Counted from the stretch's first letter, positions 15,130 to 26,531 are shown. The stretch is 44,790 nt of DNA from an uncultured Verrucomicrobiota bacterium (GCA_903896505.1 CAITXU010000083.1:1-44790); one strand, 5' to 3'. Numbers and translations are program-made. Notes: generated by a model not told the origin, from the sequence alone.

Positions 15130-16617
15130 TCAACGCAGTTCGGACTGTCGGAAGGCGCTGAGCTTGCTGGCGCTGCGAATGTAGAGGGTCCCATCCACGA
15201 TTGCCGGGGTGGCAAAGATTTCCTCACCCAGGGAATTGCGCGCCAGGACTTCCGGAGCATCCCCATTGCGCAGCACCACCACGGTGCCGCTCTGAGCCGC
15301 AATATAGATTCGTCCGTCGGCACCAACCGCCGATGAGTAATAATCTCCCGGAACCCCTACCCGGACATCCTGATAGAGTGGTTTGCCCGTCGCGGCCTCA
15401 TACGACGACGCCAAGCCGCCATTCTTCATGGTGAACAGGCGACCATCATAGAACAACGGGGACGAGACATAGGGCAGGCTCCGAGTCACCCGCCACGCCA
15501 CGTGCGATTGGCTGATGTCCCCATGCCCTCCGGGACGAACGGCAAAGACTGAATTCCCGGCCTTGGCAAACATCTGGCGCATGGCCTCCCATTCTTCCGG
15601 GGTCACCACGCCGTCCTTATTCAGGTCCATCTGGGTGAAGCGTTGCTTGACCGGCCCGTCTGGTAATTCGCCCGCAACCAGTCGCCCATCCTGGTTGGCA
15701 TCGTATTTGGCGGCGGCTTCGGCAAACGGTTCCATTGTCACCCGATCCTCGGCATCACCACCCACATTCCAACTGGCGCTGAACAACATTCCATCCCCGG
15801 CGGACGGTGAGCTCGTGGCCACCCGGGAGGTGCCACTGACCGTCCAGTTCTCAGCGCCCGTCGCTGGATTGTAGGACTTCAGCCAGATTGATCCGGGAAC
15901 GATCAATTCGTCCACGCCGTCGTGATGCCACAGGAAGGGAGTGGCAAAGCTGCGACGGAATTCGGGACGTTCCACCCGCCAGGCCACGGCACCGGTGTCC
16001 CGCCGGAGCGCCAGCAGATGCGAGCCCGTATCCTGGTCGCGGGCCAGAATCACCGATTCACCGGCCAGAATGGGCGAAGCGGAAGTACCAAACTCCACCA
16101 CCGGTGCGGGGAGGGGATGGTTCCAGACCTCGTTTCCATCGACGTCATAGGCCAGGGCTCCGAAGGAGCCAAAGTAAACATAGACCCTCGTACCATCGGT
16201 GGCCGGGGTGGGTGTGGCCGGATTCGCCAGCCGATGAGTCGGTTCCAATCGACTCGCCGGAGCAGGACGTCGCCAGAGCAGCGTTCCCTTTCGGCGGTCA
16301 TAACAGAGTGTTTCCAGGGTTTCGCCACTGCGGCCGGTCAGAAAAAGTCGGTCGCCCCAGATGACTGGAGACGAATTTCCCGATGGTGTTTCAATCTGCC
16401 ATTGAAGGTTGGTCGTCGCACCAAAGACAATCGGCGGATGGCCGGTCCCAATGGCCGCCGCACCCTCGCCCCGAAATTGGGGCCATCGCGCCTGATCCGG
16501 CGCATCGGCCATGATGACGAAGGGAAGGAAGGCACCTGCAAGTGCCTGCCCGAGGCAAAGTTTAAGGGACCGGGAATAGAATCGGATCATGCGCGGAACA
16601 GTTCGTGTCAGCTTCAT
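15130..16617 (-). CDS. PQQ-like beta-propeller protein with an inserted EF-hand pair
   Basis: The 495-residue precursor has a hydrophobic signal region (LCLGQALAGAFLPFVIMA). It then shows WPQFRGEG, the conserved opening of PQQ-propeller proteins, and blade motifs with TGxxxW (for example RRDTGAVAWRV, YNPATGAENWTV). Between blades lie two calcium-binding loops, DANQDGRLVAGE (306-317) and DLNKDGVVTPEE (331-342). The last part returns to propeller repeats and ends YIRSASKLSAF. It should be a periplasmic or surface propeller, perhaps a scaffold or binding protein; no enzymatic residues could be identified. The start at 16617 gives a long n-region, and a second ATG ten codons in (MIRFYS) is possible. 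Confidence 0.82.
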   Translation of the reverse strand: MKLTRTVPRMIRFYSRSLKLCLGQALAGAFLPFVIMADAPDQARWPQFRGEGAAAIGTGHPPIVFGATTNLQWQIETPSGNSSPVIWGDRLFLTGRSGETLETLCYDRRKGTLLWRRPAPASRLEPTHRLANPATPTPATDGTRVYVYFGSFGALAYDVDGNEVWNHPLPAPVVEFGTSASPILAGESVILARDQDTGSHLLALRRDTGAVAWRVERPEFRRSFATPFLWHHDGVDELIVPGSIWLKSYNPATGAENWTVSGTSRVATSSPSAGDGMLFSASWNVGGDAEDRVTMEPFAEAAAKYDANQDGRLVAGELPDGPVKQRFTQMDLNKDGVVTPEEWEAMRQMFAKAGNSVFAVRPGGHGDISQSHVAWRVTRSLPYVSSPLFYDGRLFTMKNGGLASSYEAATGKPLYQDVRVGVPGDYYSSAVGADGRIYIAAQSGTVVVLRNGDAPEVLARNSLGEEIFATPAIVDGTLYIRSASKLSAFRQSELR

Positions 16618-16870
16618 CTGATCGTGCTGAAAGCCAAGGAGGAATCCATTTCCGAAAGAATTGAGGAAGACACGGGGCGGGAGGTAGCGAGATCATGACT
16701 CCCATCGATAACCAAGTCGGGTTCGGCGGGGAACATCGATCCATGAAAAAGAAACAGTGACCGTTTGATTTTCATGGATGACCGGTCGGAGATGTTGAGC
16801 CACCGAAGGCAAAGGGAATCCCGGACCTTCCCATTGGACTCCCAATTGGGTTGGTGGTAGTGAATCCCTA

Positions 16871-17494
16871 ATGCATCCCATTCGATCCCTCGTCCGGTTC
16901 CTGGTCCTGGGATTTTGGGTCGCGGTGGCGGCCGGTGCGGTGATGGCCCCCGAAAAGGTCCCGACCGAGCGGGACCGACAGGTCCTCGATGCTCTTTTGC
17001 TTCGGTTGGCGGTCGACCCAAAGTTTGACGTGTCCCGGGTTTCTACCAATCCGCCGACCATCGTCCTTCATCGCGAGGCAACCTCTTTACCGATTAGTTT
17101 AAATCCGGAAGGGGGTCTCCCCTACCTGGGAGAACGCACAGTGCCCTTGGATGCCACGCGAAACTTTGAACAACGCAACCAATACCACGACCCAAAGGCG
17201 GGCGGGTCTAATTCATTGAACGCCTCCTTTCTCGGGCTTACCTTTTCCCCGGGAATTATTGTGACGAATGTTGCCGACTTCAAGGGTCGGTACATTTTAA
17301 AATGGCACGCTGCGTACCCCCGTGCGCGAGGCTGGGTTGAAACGTGCCTACCCGGGTATTCGAACGATGGCACCAAGGCTTTTGTGGAGGCCAGGTGCGG
17401 ACCCTGGCCCCATTACTCCTGGCTTTACGCATTGCTGGAGCAGCGCAATGGAATATGGGAGGTGAAGTGGTTCGAGATGGTTCACTACCTATGA
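16871..17494 (+). CDS. Secreted protein of unknown function
   Basis: The 207-residue product starts MHPIRSLVRFLVLGFWVAVAAGAVMA, a good signal peptide. The mature part has no motif that was recognised. It contains a stretch with two cysteines (about residues 157 and 174) and aromatic-rich segments (WPHYSWLYALL, GIWEVKWFEMVHYL) that end the protein, consistent with a small beta-rich fold. It is read toward the acyltransferase gene, 115 bases away, and is divergent from the PQQ protein gene. ATG 16871 is the only start that keeps the signal peptide. Confidence 0.6.
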   Translation: MHPIRSLVRFLVLGFWVAVAAGAVMAPEKVPTERDRQVLDALLLRLAVDPKFDVSRVSTNPPTIVLHREATSLPISLNPEGGLPYLGERTVPLDATRNFEQRNQYHDPKAGGSNSLNASFLGLTFSPGIIVTNVADFKGRYILKWHAAYPRARGWVETCLPGYSNDGTKAFVEARCGPWPHYSWLYALLEQRNGIWEVKWFEMVHYL

Positions 17495-17609
17495 TGTCCT
17501 ATTGAATGGATTCCCCATCCCCATGATGAATCGGCAACTATAGAACCACCTTATTACATAGCCCACCAGCCTCAGGATCACGTGTCCCAGCTGCAACCCC
17601 GAATCCGCC

Positions 17610-18773
17610 ATGTCCAACCCCACCACGCCGCCTTCCCCAGTTCCCGCCCGATGGTTGTACCTGGACCATCTGCGTGCTGCGCTGGTGATCCTCGTGGTGG
17701 TGTTGCACGCCGCCGTCACCTATAGCGGTTTGGGTGGCTGGTATTATAAGGAGCCCGCCGAACTGCTCTTCCCTGAGTTCCTTGGTTTTGCCTGGCTCGA
17801 ATCGCATCTCCAGGCCTTCTTCATGGGGTTGCTATTCCTCATCGCAGGATTCTTCGCCCCCGAGGCTTTCGATCGGAAAGGAGCCTCCCGCTTTCTTCGC
17901 GACCGTTGGTTTCGCCTCGGCTGGCCAAGCCTTTTCTATGTGTTCGTCATCCACCCGCTGGTCACATTTCTGCTGCAGCCGATTTACCGGGGCGACGGAC
18001 AACGACCATCCTTTGGGGAGCACTATGGACATTTCTTGGATCAGTGGAGGTTTTTATCCTGTTCCGGGCCGCTGTGGTTCGCCATCGCCCTCTTTCTCTT
18101 TTCTGCCGCCTACGCTGGAATCCGCGTCACCAGAGGCCAGCGGTCCCTACCATCGAACAAGGCACCACTTCCCGGACACGGTATCGTCGTCCTCTATATC
18201 CTTGTTCTGGGACTCATCACTGCCTTGGTTCGGGTCGTTCAACCGGTGGGCACGGACATCTTGAACATGCAGCTGTGCTTCTTTTCCCAATACATCGCCC
18301 TGTTCTGGGTTGGGATTCAGGCTCGTCGAAAGGATTGGATCGCCCGGTTGTCCACCCGCTTCGGCCTTCAATGGCTGGGCGTCGGATTCGTGGCCGGTAC
18401 TCCTCTCTGGTTGGCAGTGCTATTTGGGTCCAAGGACAACCTGGACCTGCTCAAGGGCGGTTGGACCTGGCTGAGCTTCGGGTTTGCACTTTGGGATGTC
18501 TTGTTTGGAACTGCTGCCTGCCTGGGGCTTCTCGTCCTTTTTCGGGACCGTCTACATCGCCGGTATGCATGGAGTGATTTCCTCATTCGCAATGCTTTTT
18601 CGGTCTACGTGTTTCACACGCCCGTATTGATTGGAATCACTCTGGCGCTGAGGTCCTTCCATGCCCTTCCGTCCGTCAAATTTGTGGTTGCATCCACCTT
18701 GGCGGTGATTGCCACCTATGGACTGAGCGAATGGGCGTTCCGCCGCATTCCCGGTCTGCGGACCATCCTGTAG
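17610..18773 (+). CDS. Acyltransferase-3 family membrane protein
   Basis: The 387-residue protein has about ten hydrophobic segments. It begins WLYLDHLRAALVILVVVLHAAVTY, the N-terminal motif of acyltransferase-3/OpgC-like proteins in which the His of VLHA is thought to be catalytic. RFLRDRWFRLGWPSLFYV is a conserved Arg-rich loop. It ends with NAFSVYVFHTPVLIGITLAL, the family's last His-containing helix pattern. Such enzymes transfer acyl groups to sugars, lipids or glycans at the inner membrane. The target here is unknown. The immediately downstream convergent gene encodes a secreted SGNH hydrolase, which could act on acyl groups. Confidence 0.85.
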   Translation: MSNPTTPPSPVPARWLYLDHLRAALVILVVVLHAAVTYSGLGGWYYKEPAELLFPEFLGFAWLESHLQAFFMGLLFLIAGFFAPEAFDRKGASRFLRDRWFRLGWPSLFYVFVIHPLVTFLLQPIYRGDGQRPSFGEHYGHFLDQWRFLSCSGPLWFAIALFLFSAAYAGIRVTRGQRSLPSNKAPLPGHGIVVLYILVLGLITALVRVVQPVGTDILNMQLCFFSQYIALFWVGIQARRKDWIARLSTRFGLQWLGVGFVAGTPLWLAVLFGSKDNLDLLKGGWTWLSFGFALWDVLFGTAACLGLLVLFRDRLHRRYAWSDFLIRNAFSVYVFHTPVLIGITLALRSFHALPSVKFVVASTLAVIATYGLSEWAFRRIPGLRTIL

Positions 18774-18956
18774 TGGCTGACTATTCGGGGCACCCATCGG
18801 ACGGAGCCAAGAGAGCGGCGGGACGCCGCTGCCACTCTATTGCTCCAGCGGTCGCGGATACATCGAGAGTGGAAGTGGCTTCCAGCCGCTTTCTGGGGTT
18901 TAGTCGATGCCCCCCAGACTGCCAAAAGAGGAAAACGGCGGGGCGCCGCTGCCACT
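18774..18956. repeat. Two direct copies of a GCGGCGGGRCGCCGC palindrome plus a second repeat module
   Basis: GAGCGGCGGGACGCCGCTGC (18813-18832) and AACGGCGGGGCGCCGCTGCC (18934-18953) flank a TGGCTTCCAGCCGCTTTCTGG motif (18877-18897). The last resembles CTGGGTTCCAGCCGCTTCTT at 29790-29809. The first module also occurs at 8511-8531. The second copy runs directly into the stop codon of the SGNH hydrolase gene, so it may act as a 3' hairpin for both convergent genes. Confidence 0.6.
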
Positions 18957-19718
18957 TTATCGAATCAACGGGAGGAGCTCGCGCCGAATATTTTCCCCGA
19001 GGACGGCATAACCGTCGGCATTGACGTGGACACCGTCCGAAAAGAGTTTCGCATTGGGGGTGGTGTCTGCATTTCGAAAATGGGCACCGAAATCGCGATA
19101 GGTAATCCGCTCGATTCCAGCGACGTGCTGGGAAAGCAATTGATTTACCTTTTCCGTGATGGAAGGACGCTGCGGCTTTTCATCCTTTCGGGTCAGTATT
19201 CCGAGCAGAAGAACGCGGGCTTTCGGAAGGCGCTCATGGACCCGCACACACACCGCCTCGATGCCGGATGCAATGTCTTCGGGAGAGTGGTCGACGGCGG
19301 TATTATTGGTTCCAATATGAATGACCACGGCTTTGGGCTCGATGCCATCCAATTCACCGTGCTCGATCCGCCACAAGACATTTTCGGTGCGGTCCCAGCC
19401 AAAGCCGAGGTTGGTCACTTGGATACCTTCAAAGCAACGGGCCCAGGCGTCGGCTCCCCAAACCAGAGGTGCGCGGGGTTCGCCGGCCCAGTAGTGGATG
19501 ATGGAGTCACCAAAGACGACCACGTCGGGTTTGAAAGCCGCGTTTCTCTTGAGAATTTCGCCATGGCGGGTTTCCCAATCATAGATGGCCTTGTCCCGGT
19601 TCTGAGTGACCGGAGTTGTGGTCACCAACCCGGGAACCATCCAAAGTTCCGCCGCAGCCCCGGTCAGAGCTGCAAGCTGTATCGTGAGGAGAAGACCTTT
19701 GAAAGACCGTGGACTCAT
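18957..19718 (-). CDS. Secreted SGNH/GDSL-type hydrolase
   Basis: The 253-residue precursor has a signal peptide (LLLTIQLAALTGAAA). The four SGNH blocks are in order: VVVFGDSI (Ser72 nucleophile), VTNLGFGWDRTEN (Gly block), VVIHIGTNNT (Asn block) and DGVHVNADGY near the C-terminus (Asp and His of the triad). NLGFGWDRTENVLWRI is typical of the PAF-acetylhydrolase-like group. It should deacetylate or deacylate a carbohydrate or lipid outside the cytoplasm. It is convergent with the acyltransferase gene, and its TAA abuts a palindromic repeat that may terminate transcription. All catalytic residues are present. Confidence 0.88.
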   Translation of the reverse strand: MSPRSFKGLLLTIQLAALTGAAAELWMVPGLVTTTPVTQNRDKAIYDWETRHGEILKRNAAFKPDVVVFGDSIIHYWAGEPRAPLVWGADAWARCFEGIQVTNLGFGWDRTENVLWRIEHGELDGIEPKAVVIHIGTNNTAVDHSPEDIASGIEAVCVRVHERLPKARVLLLGILTRKDEKPQRPSITEKVNQLLSQHVAGIERITYRDFGAHFRNADTTPNAKLFSDGVHVNADGYAVLGENIRRELLPLIR

Positions 19719-19789
19719 GATGATTCAACCTAACAGGTATTGAGGGCTTCGTAAAAGCGCGACATGTCAAGCCAGGAACACCGGGACTT

Positions 19790-22700
19790 TCATCGAAGTG
19801 GCAGGGTAAACCAGAAGGTCGAGCCGACTTTCACCTGGCTTTCAAAACCGATCTTTCCGCCGAGTAGAAAGACCAGTTGCTGACAGAGGGCCAGGCCCAG
19901 GCCAAGGCCCTGAAACTCCCGGGTATTCGAGCTGTCGGCCTGGCTGAATTCCTTGAAGATGAGCTCCTTTCGATCGTCGGCTATACCCACTCCGGTATCC
20001 TCGACCGACAGCCGTAGAAGGGTGGGACCCGCCATCCGGACCGTCAATTGGACCGCACCCCAGGAGGTGAACTTGAGGGCATTCTCCAGGAGATGTTCAA
20101 GGACCTGCCGGACCCGGGAGGGATCACTTGTCCAATCCCTCGGCGTGAGCGGATCATAATCGAGCTGAAGCTTCAGCTGCTTTTTACGGGCCAAGGGCAG
20201 TTGACCGGCAATTGTTTCCTCACAAAGGAGCCGCAGATCGAATGGAACGAACTTCAGGGAAATGGGGTCACGCACCGTCTGGTTAAAATTCAATATACGA
20301 TTGACGACCTCCATCATGGCTTGACCGCTTTGGTCGATGAAGTTCACGTAATCACGCTGTTCGCCGTCCAGGCGTGTGCTCTTCAACAGATCGGTGAAGC
20401 CGAGAAATCCGTTCATCGGTGTCCTCAGCTCGTGACTTACAGTCGCCATGAATTCACTTTTAGCGCGACTGGCCGCCGATGCCTGGACCGCCAATCGTTC
20501 GGCATCCAATGCCAGCCGCTCGGCCTCAGCGGCCTTTCGTCTCAATTGTCGGGTTTGATCGGAGACCAATCGTTCGAGATCCCTTTTCTGTTCCGTGAGT
20601 TGTCGACGGGCTTGAAAGGCCAAAACACCAAAGACTGCGAGCGACAAGATCACCACCGAAACAATCGGGGCGAACCATTTCTGCTCCTGAATGGGAATTC
20701 CCGTGACGGTGAAAGAAATGTCTTTGGGCGTGATTTCTGAATTTCCCGCCTCGTCATGACCGCGAATTCTCAGGTGATGCAAACCCGTTTCCAACCGTCC
20801 GACGGCAAGACCTTTCGCAGGGAGCGGAGCCGGCTTGCTCCATTCGCCAAAGTCCAATTGCCATGAGAAGCGCTCCCGATGCTGAACGTAGGATGGCACT
20901 TTCCATTGGGAAATGCCGACATTGATTCGCAAGGCACCATCCTTCCGAATCACGTGTTCAAAGTCCCGAAGAACGGTCACTGGCGGATGGCGGTCCGGTT
21001 GGTAATGAATGGCACCCAAGGTGGATGCCAGCCAGAGTTCTCCATTTGTCCCAGCCACGACCCCGTGAGCCCGGACACCGGATGGCGGCGTGATAAAGTC
21101 CGGGTCCAGCACCTGGTCGGCGCGAATACGGGCGATTCCCTCGCGGAAAACCAGATGGAGCGGCGCACCCTTGGGTTGACGCTGATAGGGTACGGGTGTG
21201 TCTTCCATCCATTCGTACAGGTCCGCAGTGTAGGATTGCCAGGCAGCCGGGGAAAGAAAACCGTAGCCGCTCTTGCCACCGCCACGTCCGTCGAAGGCAA
21301 AACCGACCATGCTTGGATGGGGCAACTTCAAACTGACCGTACCGTGGAAACGCGGGTTCAACCTCGGCACTGAATCTCCTGGAATCCACTGATAGACAGC
21401 AGAATTGCCCGTTAACCAGACGTGTCCTTCACGGTCCGCTGCCACCCAGGGTGGGTCGGCCCAGATGCGGGACTGTAATGGGAAAACATAATGACTCTCT
21501 CCGTCGGTCTGGACAATTTCAAAGTCTTTTCCGCCGACCCTCCGCGCGAGCCCCAAAACGCCACCCCAAGCGTCAGCGGTAATATCCGTGAGCTGATCGG
21601 TTCCGAGAAAGGAAAGATCGACCTTCCTCCATTGGCCCTGATGGTGGATGGCGACGGCGAAACGACCTGCGGCATCCTGCCCCCCGAACCAGGAACGCCC
21701 CTGAGTATCGATTTGAAAGGCCGAGATGCGGGCGATGCCGGTCGTCGACGGGCCGACCACGACCTCTGGTCGACTCGAGTGGCGCAGTTGTCCCGATTCA
21801 TTCCATCCCCAAACACCCCCATCTTCATCCCGCCGAAGGGAGGGGCCAAAACCTTCCCACCGTTGAAGGGTATTGGAGCCGATGATTTGGATTCCGTTGG
21901 TGACGGCGCACCAAAAGCGATTCCGCCCATCGACCAATCGTGGAAGTCCGACGGAGCGGTTCAATGTCCAGGCCCCTCCACCGGGAACCCACCTGGTCAG
22001 GAAACGACCTCCCGCCACCCAGAGGGAACCATCTGGTGAGATTTGAAAATCCTCCGCCCAAACCCAGGCGGGAAACACGGCGGGTGAAGCCTGTCGAAAG
22101 ACGCCATTGGTCCATTGACCGATGACGGTAGTGTCGCCCGTTTGAAACAGGCCATAGACCTCTCCTTGAGCGGATCGACATGTCAGAACGTTCCCGGCCA
22201 CCGTAACCGCCGGATACTCTTGCTGGTCGCGCACTGGCACAAACCGGATTGGAGTCATTTTCCCGACTCCTCCCCCCTGAACCCACATCGTCGGATGGTT
22301 CCCCATCAACCCAAGCCAGGTTCCATCGCCACTTTCAACCAGCTTCCATGGGGTCGGGGGATTTTCCAGCACTTTGGGGATGTAGAGGGCTTCCCATCGA
22401 TTGTTTTTGAATTCCGCCAAACCTCCAAAGGTGCAGGCGATGACTTGGTTGGAGGGCCCGACAAATACGGAAAGGATATGGTCGGAAGGAAGCCCGGAGT
22501 CTTTGCCCCACTTTTCCCATGTATCCCCCGTCAATCGGGCCATGCCTGACGATTGGGTCGTATCCGGCCACGGATCGCATCCGAACCAGAGCTCTCCATT
22601 GGCGCCTTCAACGATTCGTCGCACACTGCGGCCTGGCAGGCTTGGGGGCTCGCCCCGCAGGGAAAAGCGGTTTCCATCAAGTATCGCCACCCCCTTGTCG

Positions 22701-23077
22701 GTTCCCACCCATAAAACGCCGGCCTTGGTCCAAGTGACACACCGGATAAAGTCGCTGGGAAGGCCGTCCTCGACCGTAAACGCATTCCACTCGTATCCGT
22801 CGTATTGGAAGAGACCGTCGGAGGTACCCACCCATAAATCTCCACCCGGTCCAAAGGCCATTGAATAGACATACCTCTGGTCCATCCCGACCGATTCCCC
22901 GTAAGATTGAATGCTCCAGCTTGGGCCAGAATCGGGCGGAGGAAGCGGCTCCGAAGGGAGGATGCGGAAGGAATCCGCCGCCACCAATCGCGACGATACC
23001 ACAACCAAAATCATCATCCGAAGAACGGATGACCACAGGCAACTGCCCTGACGACACGACCCGACAAACCGTCCCAT
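19790..23077 (-). CDS. Periplasmic-propeller sensor histidine kinase (1)
   Basis: From ATG 23077 the product has about 1095 residues. It has an N-terminal signal ([14 protein letters not shown]) and a two-component-regulator propeller with repeats such as [18 protein letters not shown] and [17 protein letters not shown] domain and a membrane helix ([21 protein letters not shown]) follow, then a coiled coil, a HisKA domain ([17 protein letters not shown], His phosphorylated) and an HATPase domain ([26 protein letters not shown]). It ends [11 protein letters not shown], without receiver or output domain. The frame is open to 23440, but that would overlap the neighbouring kinase by 250 bases; other in-frame ATGs are at 23155, 23152 and 23125. 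The signal probably senses a carbohydrate or its breakdown product. No response regulator is nearby. Confidence 0.87.
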   Translation of the reverse strand: MGRFVGSCRQGSCLWSSVLRMMILVVVSSRLVAADSFRILPSEPLPPPDSGPSWSIQSYGESVGMDQRYVYSMAFGPGGDLWVGTSDGLFQYDGYEWNAFTVEDGLPSDFIRCVTWTKAGVLWVGTDKGVAILDGNRFSLRGEPPSLPGRSVRRIVEGANGELWFGCDPWPDTTQSSGMARLTGDTWEKWGKDSGLPSDHILSVFVGPSNQVIACTFGGLAEFKNNRWEALYIPKVLENPPTPWKLVESGDGTWLGLMGNHPTMWVQGGGVGKMTPIRFVPVRDQQEYPAVTVAGNVLTCRSAQGEVYGLFQTGDTTVIGQWTNGVFRQASPAVFPAWVWAEDFQISPDGSLWVAGGRFLTRWVPGGGAWTLNRSVGLPRLVDGRNRFWCAVTNGIQIIGSNTLQRWEGFGPSLRRDEDGGVWGWNESGQLRHSSRPEVVVGPSTTGIARISAFQIDTQGRSWFGGQDAAGRFAVAIHHQGQWRKVDLSFLGTDQLTDITADAWGGVLGLARRVGGKDFEIVQTDGESHYVFPLQSRIWADPPWVAADREGHVWLTGNSAVYQWIPGDSVPRLNPRFHGTVSLKLPHPSMVGFAFDGRGGGKSGYGFLSPAAWQSYTADLYEWMEDTPVPYQRQPKGAPLHLVFREGIARIRADQVLDPDFITPPSGVRAHGVVAGTNGELWLASTLGAIHYQPDRHPPVTVLRDFEHVIRKDGALRINVGISQWKVPSYVQHRERFSWQLDFGEWSKPAPLPAKGLAVGRLETGLHHLRIRGHDEAGNSEITPKDISFTVTGIPIQEQKWFAPIVSVVILSLAVFGVLAFQARRQLTEQKRDLERLVSDQTRQLRRKAAEAERLALDAERLAVQASAASRAKSEFMATVSHELRTPMNGFLGFTDLLKSTRLDGEQRDYVNFIDQSGQAMMEVVNRILNFNQTVRDPISLKFVPFDLRLLCEETIAGQLPLARKKQLKLQLDYDPLTPRDWTSDPSRVRQVLEHLLENALKFTSWGAVQLTVRMAGPTLLRLSVEDTGVGIADDRKELIFKEFSQADSSNTREFQGLGLGLALCQQLVFLLGGKIGFESQVKVGSTFWFTLPLR

Positions 23078-23189
23078 CGCCGCTCTTATTGGCGGAGGCA
23101 ATGGAGAACCATCGCGCAAAATCATGTCACCTATCGTCGAGAAATACCCCATCATGAGGTGGCTCGATTCTTTCGATGGGTGGACCGAA

Positions 23190-26100
23190 TCATTGGCGTG
23201 GAATGGTGAACCAGAAGGTGGACCCATGGCCGGGTTTGCTCTCACAGCCGATCCGTCCGCCCATCGAGTTGACCAATTCCCGGCACATGGCAAGGCCAAG
23301 CCCGAGCCCTGTGGCCGAACGATCCTGGGCTCCGTCGCCCTGCGAAAACGGAGTGAACAGGGCTCGCAGTTGATGCTCGGGGATTCCATCCCCGGTGTCA
23401 TGAACGGATACCCGCAATTCTTTCGAATGGTCCGCACCAATGACTACTGTCACCTGTCCCTTATTGGAGAATTTAATGGCGTTACCGATCAGCTCCTGAA
23501 GCACCTGTTTGCTCATCTCTGAATCTCCCCGCAGGTCCGGGGGTGGCGGAATGGAATGGTCCAGCGCGAGAGCCAGATGCTTTCGATCGGCTGAGGGCTT
23601 CAATTCATTCATCACGTGGCGGCATAATCCCACGATGTCCATAGGGGCACGCGCCGGGTTCGTGTCACCTCTTCGGATTCGTTCAAAGCCAAGGATGCGC
23701 TCAATCAGGTCCATTGCATCTTTTGCAGACTTTTGAAGTAATTCCAGATACCCACGCTGCTCCCGGTCCAGTCGCGTCTCCCCCAAGAGATGAGCAAATC
23801 CGGCGAATCCGTTCATGGGTGTTCGTAACTCATGGCTGACTGTGGCCAGAAATTCGCTCTTCAGCCGATTGGATTCCGATGCCTCGACCGCGAGACGCCG
23901 CGCCGCGTCCATCTGTGCCGAAAGCTGCCGGGTCCGGTCTGCAACCAGTTGTTCCAGTCGTTCTTTTTGTTGGGACAGGGTCATACTCGCGCGGGCGGTG
24001 GTCACCGCCAGGAGCGCAACTCCGATAAAACCAAGGGCTACGGTCGGTGCGAACCACGACTGCTCCTGAATGGGAAGACCGATGACACGAACCGAAATCT
24101 CCTGGGGCACCGTCTCCCGATTTCCGTCTGCGTCAATGGAAACGAGCTGAAGTCGGTGACGGCCTGAGCCCACGCCTGAAATGGCAATTCCATTGTCCGG
24201 CAATAGCTGTTCCTCCACCCGGGGTCCGTCGTCCCATCGCCATGAAAAAAGGGAATGGTTCGGGGTCAACCCTGGCAATTGGCATTGCACAGCCCGTGCG
24301 CGAATCGGCAGTCGATGCCCAACCTCTCCTTCCTGCTCGACCGATTGAATCCAAGTCTGCGGAGGGCGGTGGCTGGGATTCCGGTGAATCAGTCCGCGGG
24401 GTGTTCCCACCCACAGATCATTGTTGGTCCCGGCAACGACGGAGGAGGCATTCACTCCGGGGGGAAGTGAGACCAGATGCGGCAGATAAACCCACATGGG
24501 GTCAATGCGGGCGATAGCATCGTTAAACAGGAGGTGAAGGGGAGCTCCGTCTGCTTGCCGTTGGCCGAGCACCAGATTATCAGAGGGGGCTTCAGCAACG
24601 TTGGCCGGAACGATGCGCCAGTTTCCGTCGATGAGGAAGCCGTAGCCATTGATTCCGCCCCCCATGCTATCGAACACAAAGCCAATATGGGATGGATGAG
24701 GCAGTGCCAGGATGGCACCCCCATGAATGCGCGTATCCTCCCGGGGGACCGGCCGGGTTGGTTGCCACTGAAAAAGTGTCGAAACGGTTTGAAACCAGAC
24801 GGTATCGTCAGGGGCGATCGTCATCTCCAAAACGTCCCCAAAACCGGTACCAATGAGCGGATAAAGGGACACGGTGTGCCCATCCAGATGAGCTACCGCA
24901 ATTTTGTCCTGTTGCGTCAATAAACCCCAGGCTCCTCCCCGGCGATCGGCCCTGAGTTGAACCAGGCGGTACTCCCCCAGCGCCGTCAAATCCAGCCGCT
25001 CCCATCGGCCTTGGTCAAAAATGGCAATGCCCGCAACACCGTTTGAGGTGGTTCCGGCAAACCATGCCCTTCCGCGGATGTCGGTTTGGAATTGATCGAT
25101 ATTCGTTAAGCCGGTCAATGCCACTGGAACCGGCGCCCCGGGGGCAAACGAAGCTCGCAGCGGATGCCCTTCGCCCCAACCCCAGACAATTCCCGTTCCG
25201 TCCAATCGAAGATAGGGACCGAATCCTTCGAGCGAACGGAGTTTTCCATTATCGATAACGATAGCCCCTTTATCCGCCGACAGCCAGACCCGTTGTTGAT
25301 GGTCAATGAGGCGGCAACTCGCAAAAATCGGGTACCGATGCCAACCCAAAGCCCCCGGCACCCATCGATTGAGGACGCCGTACGTGGCCACCCAAAACGA
25401 TCCGTCGGGTGCCATTCTGAAATCCTCGGGCCATTCCCACTCCCCCATGATCGCCGGGGAAACCTGTTGAAAGTACCCATCTTCCCAGCGCCCTATCACC
25501 GTCCCTTCCGGTGCCTGAATCAACGCATAGACGTCACCGGTGCTGGACTCTGCCACCAGGCAGTTTCCGAGGTTTCCCCCACTCGGATTCAATTCTTCTC
25601 CTGCCAGGTTCTTGAGGCGCAGGGGAATACGCCGGGACTGGCCGCCCGACACCAAAAGAACGTAGCGGCTTCGCGTGATGAGCCCGACCCCGACGCCCGA
25701 ACGGCTCACGGCCACCTGCCATGGAGGGGCTCCTTTATCTTCGACGCTGGGCCGAAATAACGTCTCCCAGCGGTCCCCTTTGAATTCCGCCAAACCATTG
25801 ATGGTGCAGGCATAGACTGGCGAATTCGAGCGGGCGGAAATCGTGAAAATATGGTCGGAAGGCAGCCCCTGCGACTGCCGCCAGTGTGTCCAAATTCCCT
25901 TGAAAAGGCGTGTAACGCCTGCTGGACTGGATTGGTTGGGCCACGGATCACAGGAAAACCAGAGTGCACCGTCCGGGCCCTCGGTGATGCGTCGGACGCT
26001 CGGCCCCGCAAGGCCCGCAGTGGAACCCCGGGGATCGAAGTGGGTTCCGTTAAACACTCCGGCACCGTGGTCGGTGCCCACCCAGACCTCCCCGCTCCGG

Positions 26101-26447
26101 GTCACGGTCACGGACCGTACGAATTCACTGGGCAGCCCCGCCTCCCGACCGAATCGATGCCAGAAGTAACCATCATATCGGTAGAGCCCATCAGAAGATG
26201 CCACCCAGACAATGTCGTTGGTCTGAAAGGCGACTCCGAAAACCTTGCGATGCTCAAGGCCGGCAGACTCGGCATACCTCTCCACGCTCCATTCGGGCGC
26301 CGGGTCCATCTTCGGCATTTCGGTGGCGGGAAGGGAGTCCACGGCGTCTCCACGCGCCAAATTCCAGGCAAGTGGCCATAGGGCGACGATTATCCCGACC
26401 ATCCCGACATATCTGCAGAACTTCATTAAAGGAGTATCAATCACCAT
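23190..26447 (-). CDS. Periplasmic-propeller sensor histidine kinase (2), paralogue of (1)
   Basis: The 1085-residue protein has the same plan as its neighbour. It has a signal peptide ([20 protein letters not shown]) and propeller repeats ([43 protein letters not shown]). A Y_Y_Y-like domain, a membrane helix after [15 protein letters not shown], the H-box [17 protein letters not shown] and an ATPase domain ending [11 protein letters not shown] follow. It stops without a receiver domain. Both proteins share the unusual repeat (L)WF.CDPWP, so they arose by duplication. The kinase core of each is near-identical in motifs, while the propellers differ more. Start 26447 or the internal ATG at 26426 (MKFCRYVG) are both possible. 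Confidence 0.87.
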   Translation of the reverse strand: MVIDTPLMKFCRYVGMVGIIVALWPLAWNLARGDAVDSLPATEMPKMDPAPEWSVERYAESAGLEHRKVFGVAFQTNDIVWVASSDGLYRYDGYFWHRFGREAGLPSEFVRSVTVTRSGEVWVGTDHGAGVFNGTHFDPRGSTAGLAGPSVRRITEGPDGALWFSCDPWPNQSSPAGVTRLFKGIWTHWRQSQGLPSDHIFTISARSNSPVYACTINGLAEFKGDRWETLFRPSVEDKGAPPWQVAVSRSGVGVGLITRSRYVLLVSGGQSRRIPLRLKNLAGEELNPSGGNLGNCLVAESSTGDVYALIQAPEGTVIGRWEDGYFQQVSPAIMGEWEWPEDFRMAPDGSFWVATYGVLNRWVPGALGWHRYPIFASCRLIDHQQRVWLSADKGAIVIDNGKLRSLEGFGPYLRLDGTGIVWGWGEGHPLRASFAPGAPVPVALTGLTNIDQFQTDIRGRAWFAGTTSNGVAGIAIFDQGRWERLDLTALGEYRLVQLRADRRGGAWGLLTQQDKIAVAHLDGHTVSLYPLIGTGFGDVLEMTIAPDDTVWFQTVSTLFQWQPTRPVPREDTRIHGGAILALPHPSHIGFVFDSMGGGINGYGFLIDGNWRIVPANVAEAPSDNLVLGQRQADGAPLHLLFNDAIARIDPMWVYLPHLVSLPPGVNASSVVAGTNNDLWVGTPRGLIHRNPSHRPPQTWIQSVEQEGEVGHRLPIRARAVQCQLPGLTPNHSLFSWRWDDGPRVEEQLLPDNGIAISGVGSGRHRLQLVSIDADGNRETVPQEISVRVIGLPIQEQSWFAPTVALGFIGVALLAVTTARASMTLSQQKERLEQLVADRTRQLSAQMDAARRLAVEASESNRLKSEFLATVSHELRTPMNGFAGFAHLLGETRLDREQRGYLELLQKSAKDAMDLIERILGFERIRRGDTNPARAPMDIVGLCRHVMNELKPSADRKHLALALDHSIPPPPDLRGDSEMSKQVLQELIGNAIKFSNKGQVTVVIGADHSKELRVSVHDTGDGIPEHQLRALFTPFSQGDGAQDRSATGLGLGLAMCRELVNSMGGRIGCESKPGHGSTFWFTIPRQ

Positions 26448-26531
26448 TGCGGCCTCAATTGGTACGGTGTTTCCCTACCCGCAAACGATTGCGAGTGACA
26501 GGAAAATCCCTGAGAAGGTTCTGACTTCGCA

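Noticed and set aside
14622..15161. 179-codon frame on the plus strand
   Set aside because: It is a translation of two copies of the palindromic repeat unit; the product is repetitive (CGRDVRVP) with no gene-like start.
17489..17719. 76-codon minus-strand frame upstream of the acyltransferase gene
   Set aside because: It overlaps the start of a strongly supported gene and has no signal, motif or ribosome-binding site.
23078..23440. N-terminal extension of kinase (1)
   Set aside because: It would overlap the coding end of kinase (2) by 250 bases and lacks signal-peptide or propeller features.
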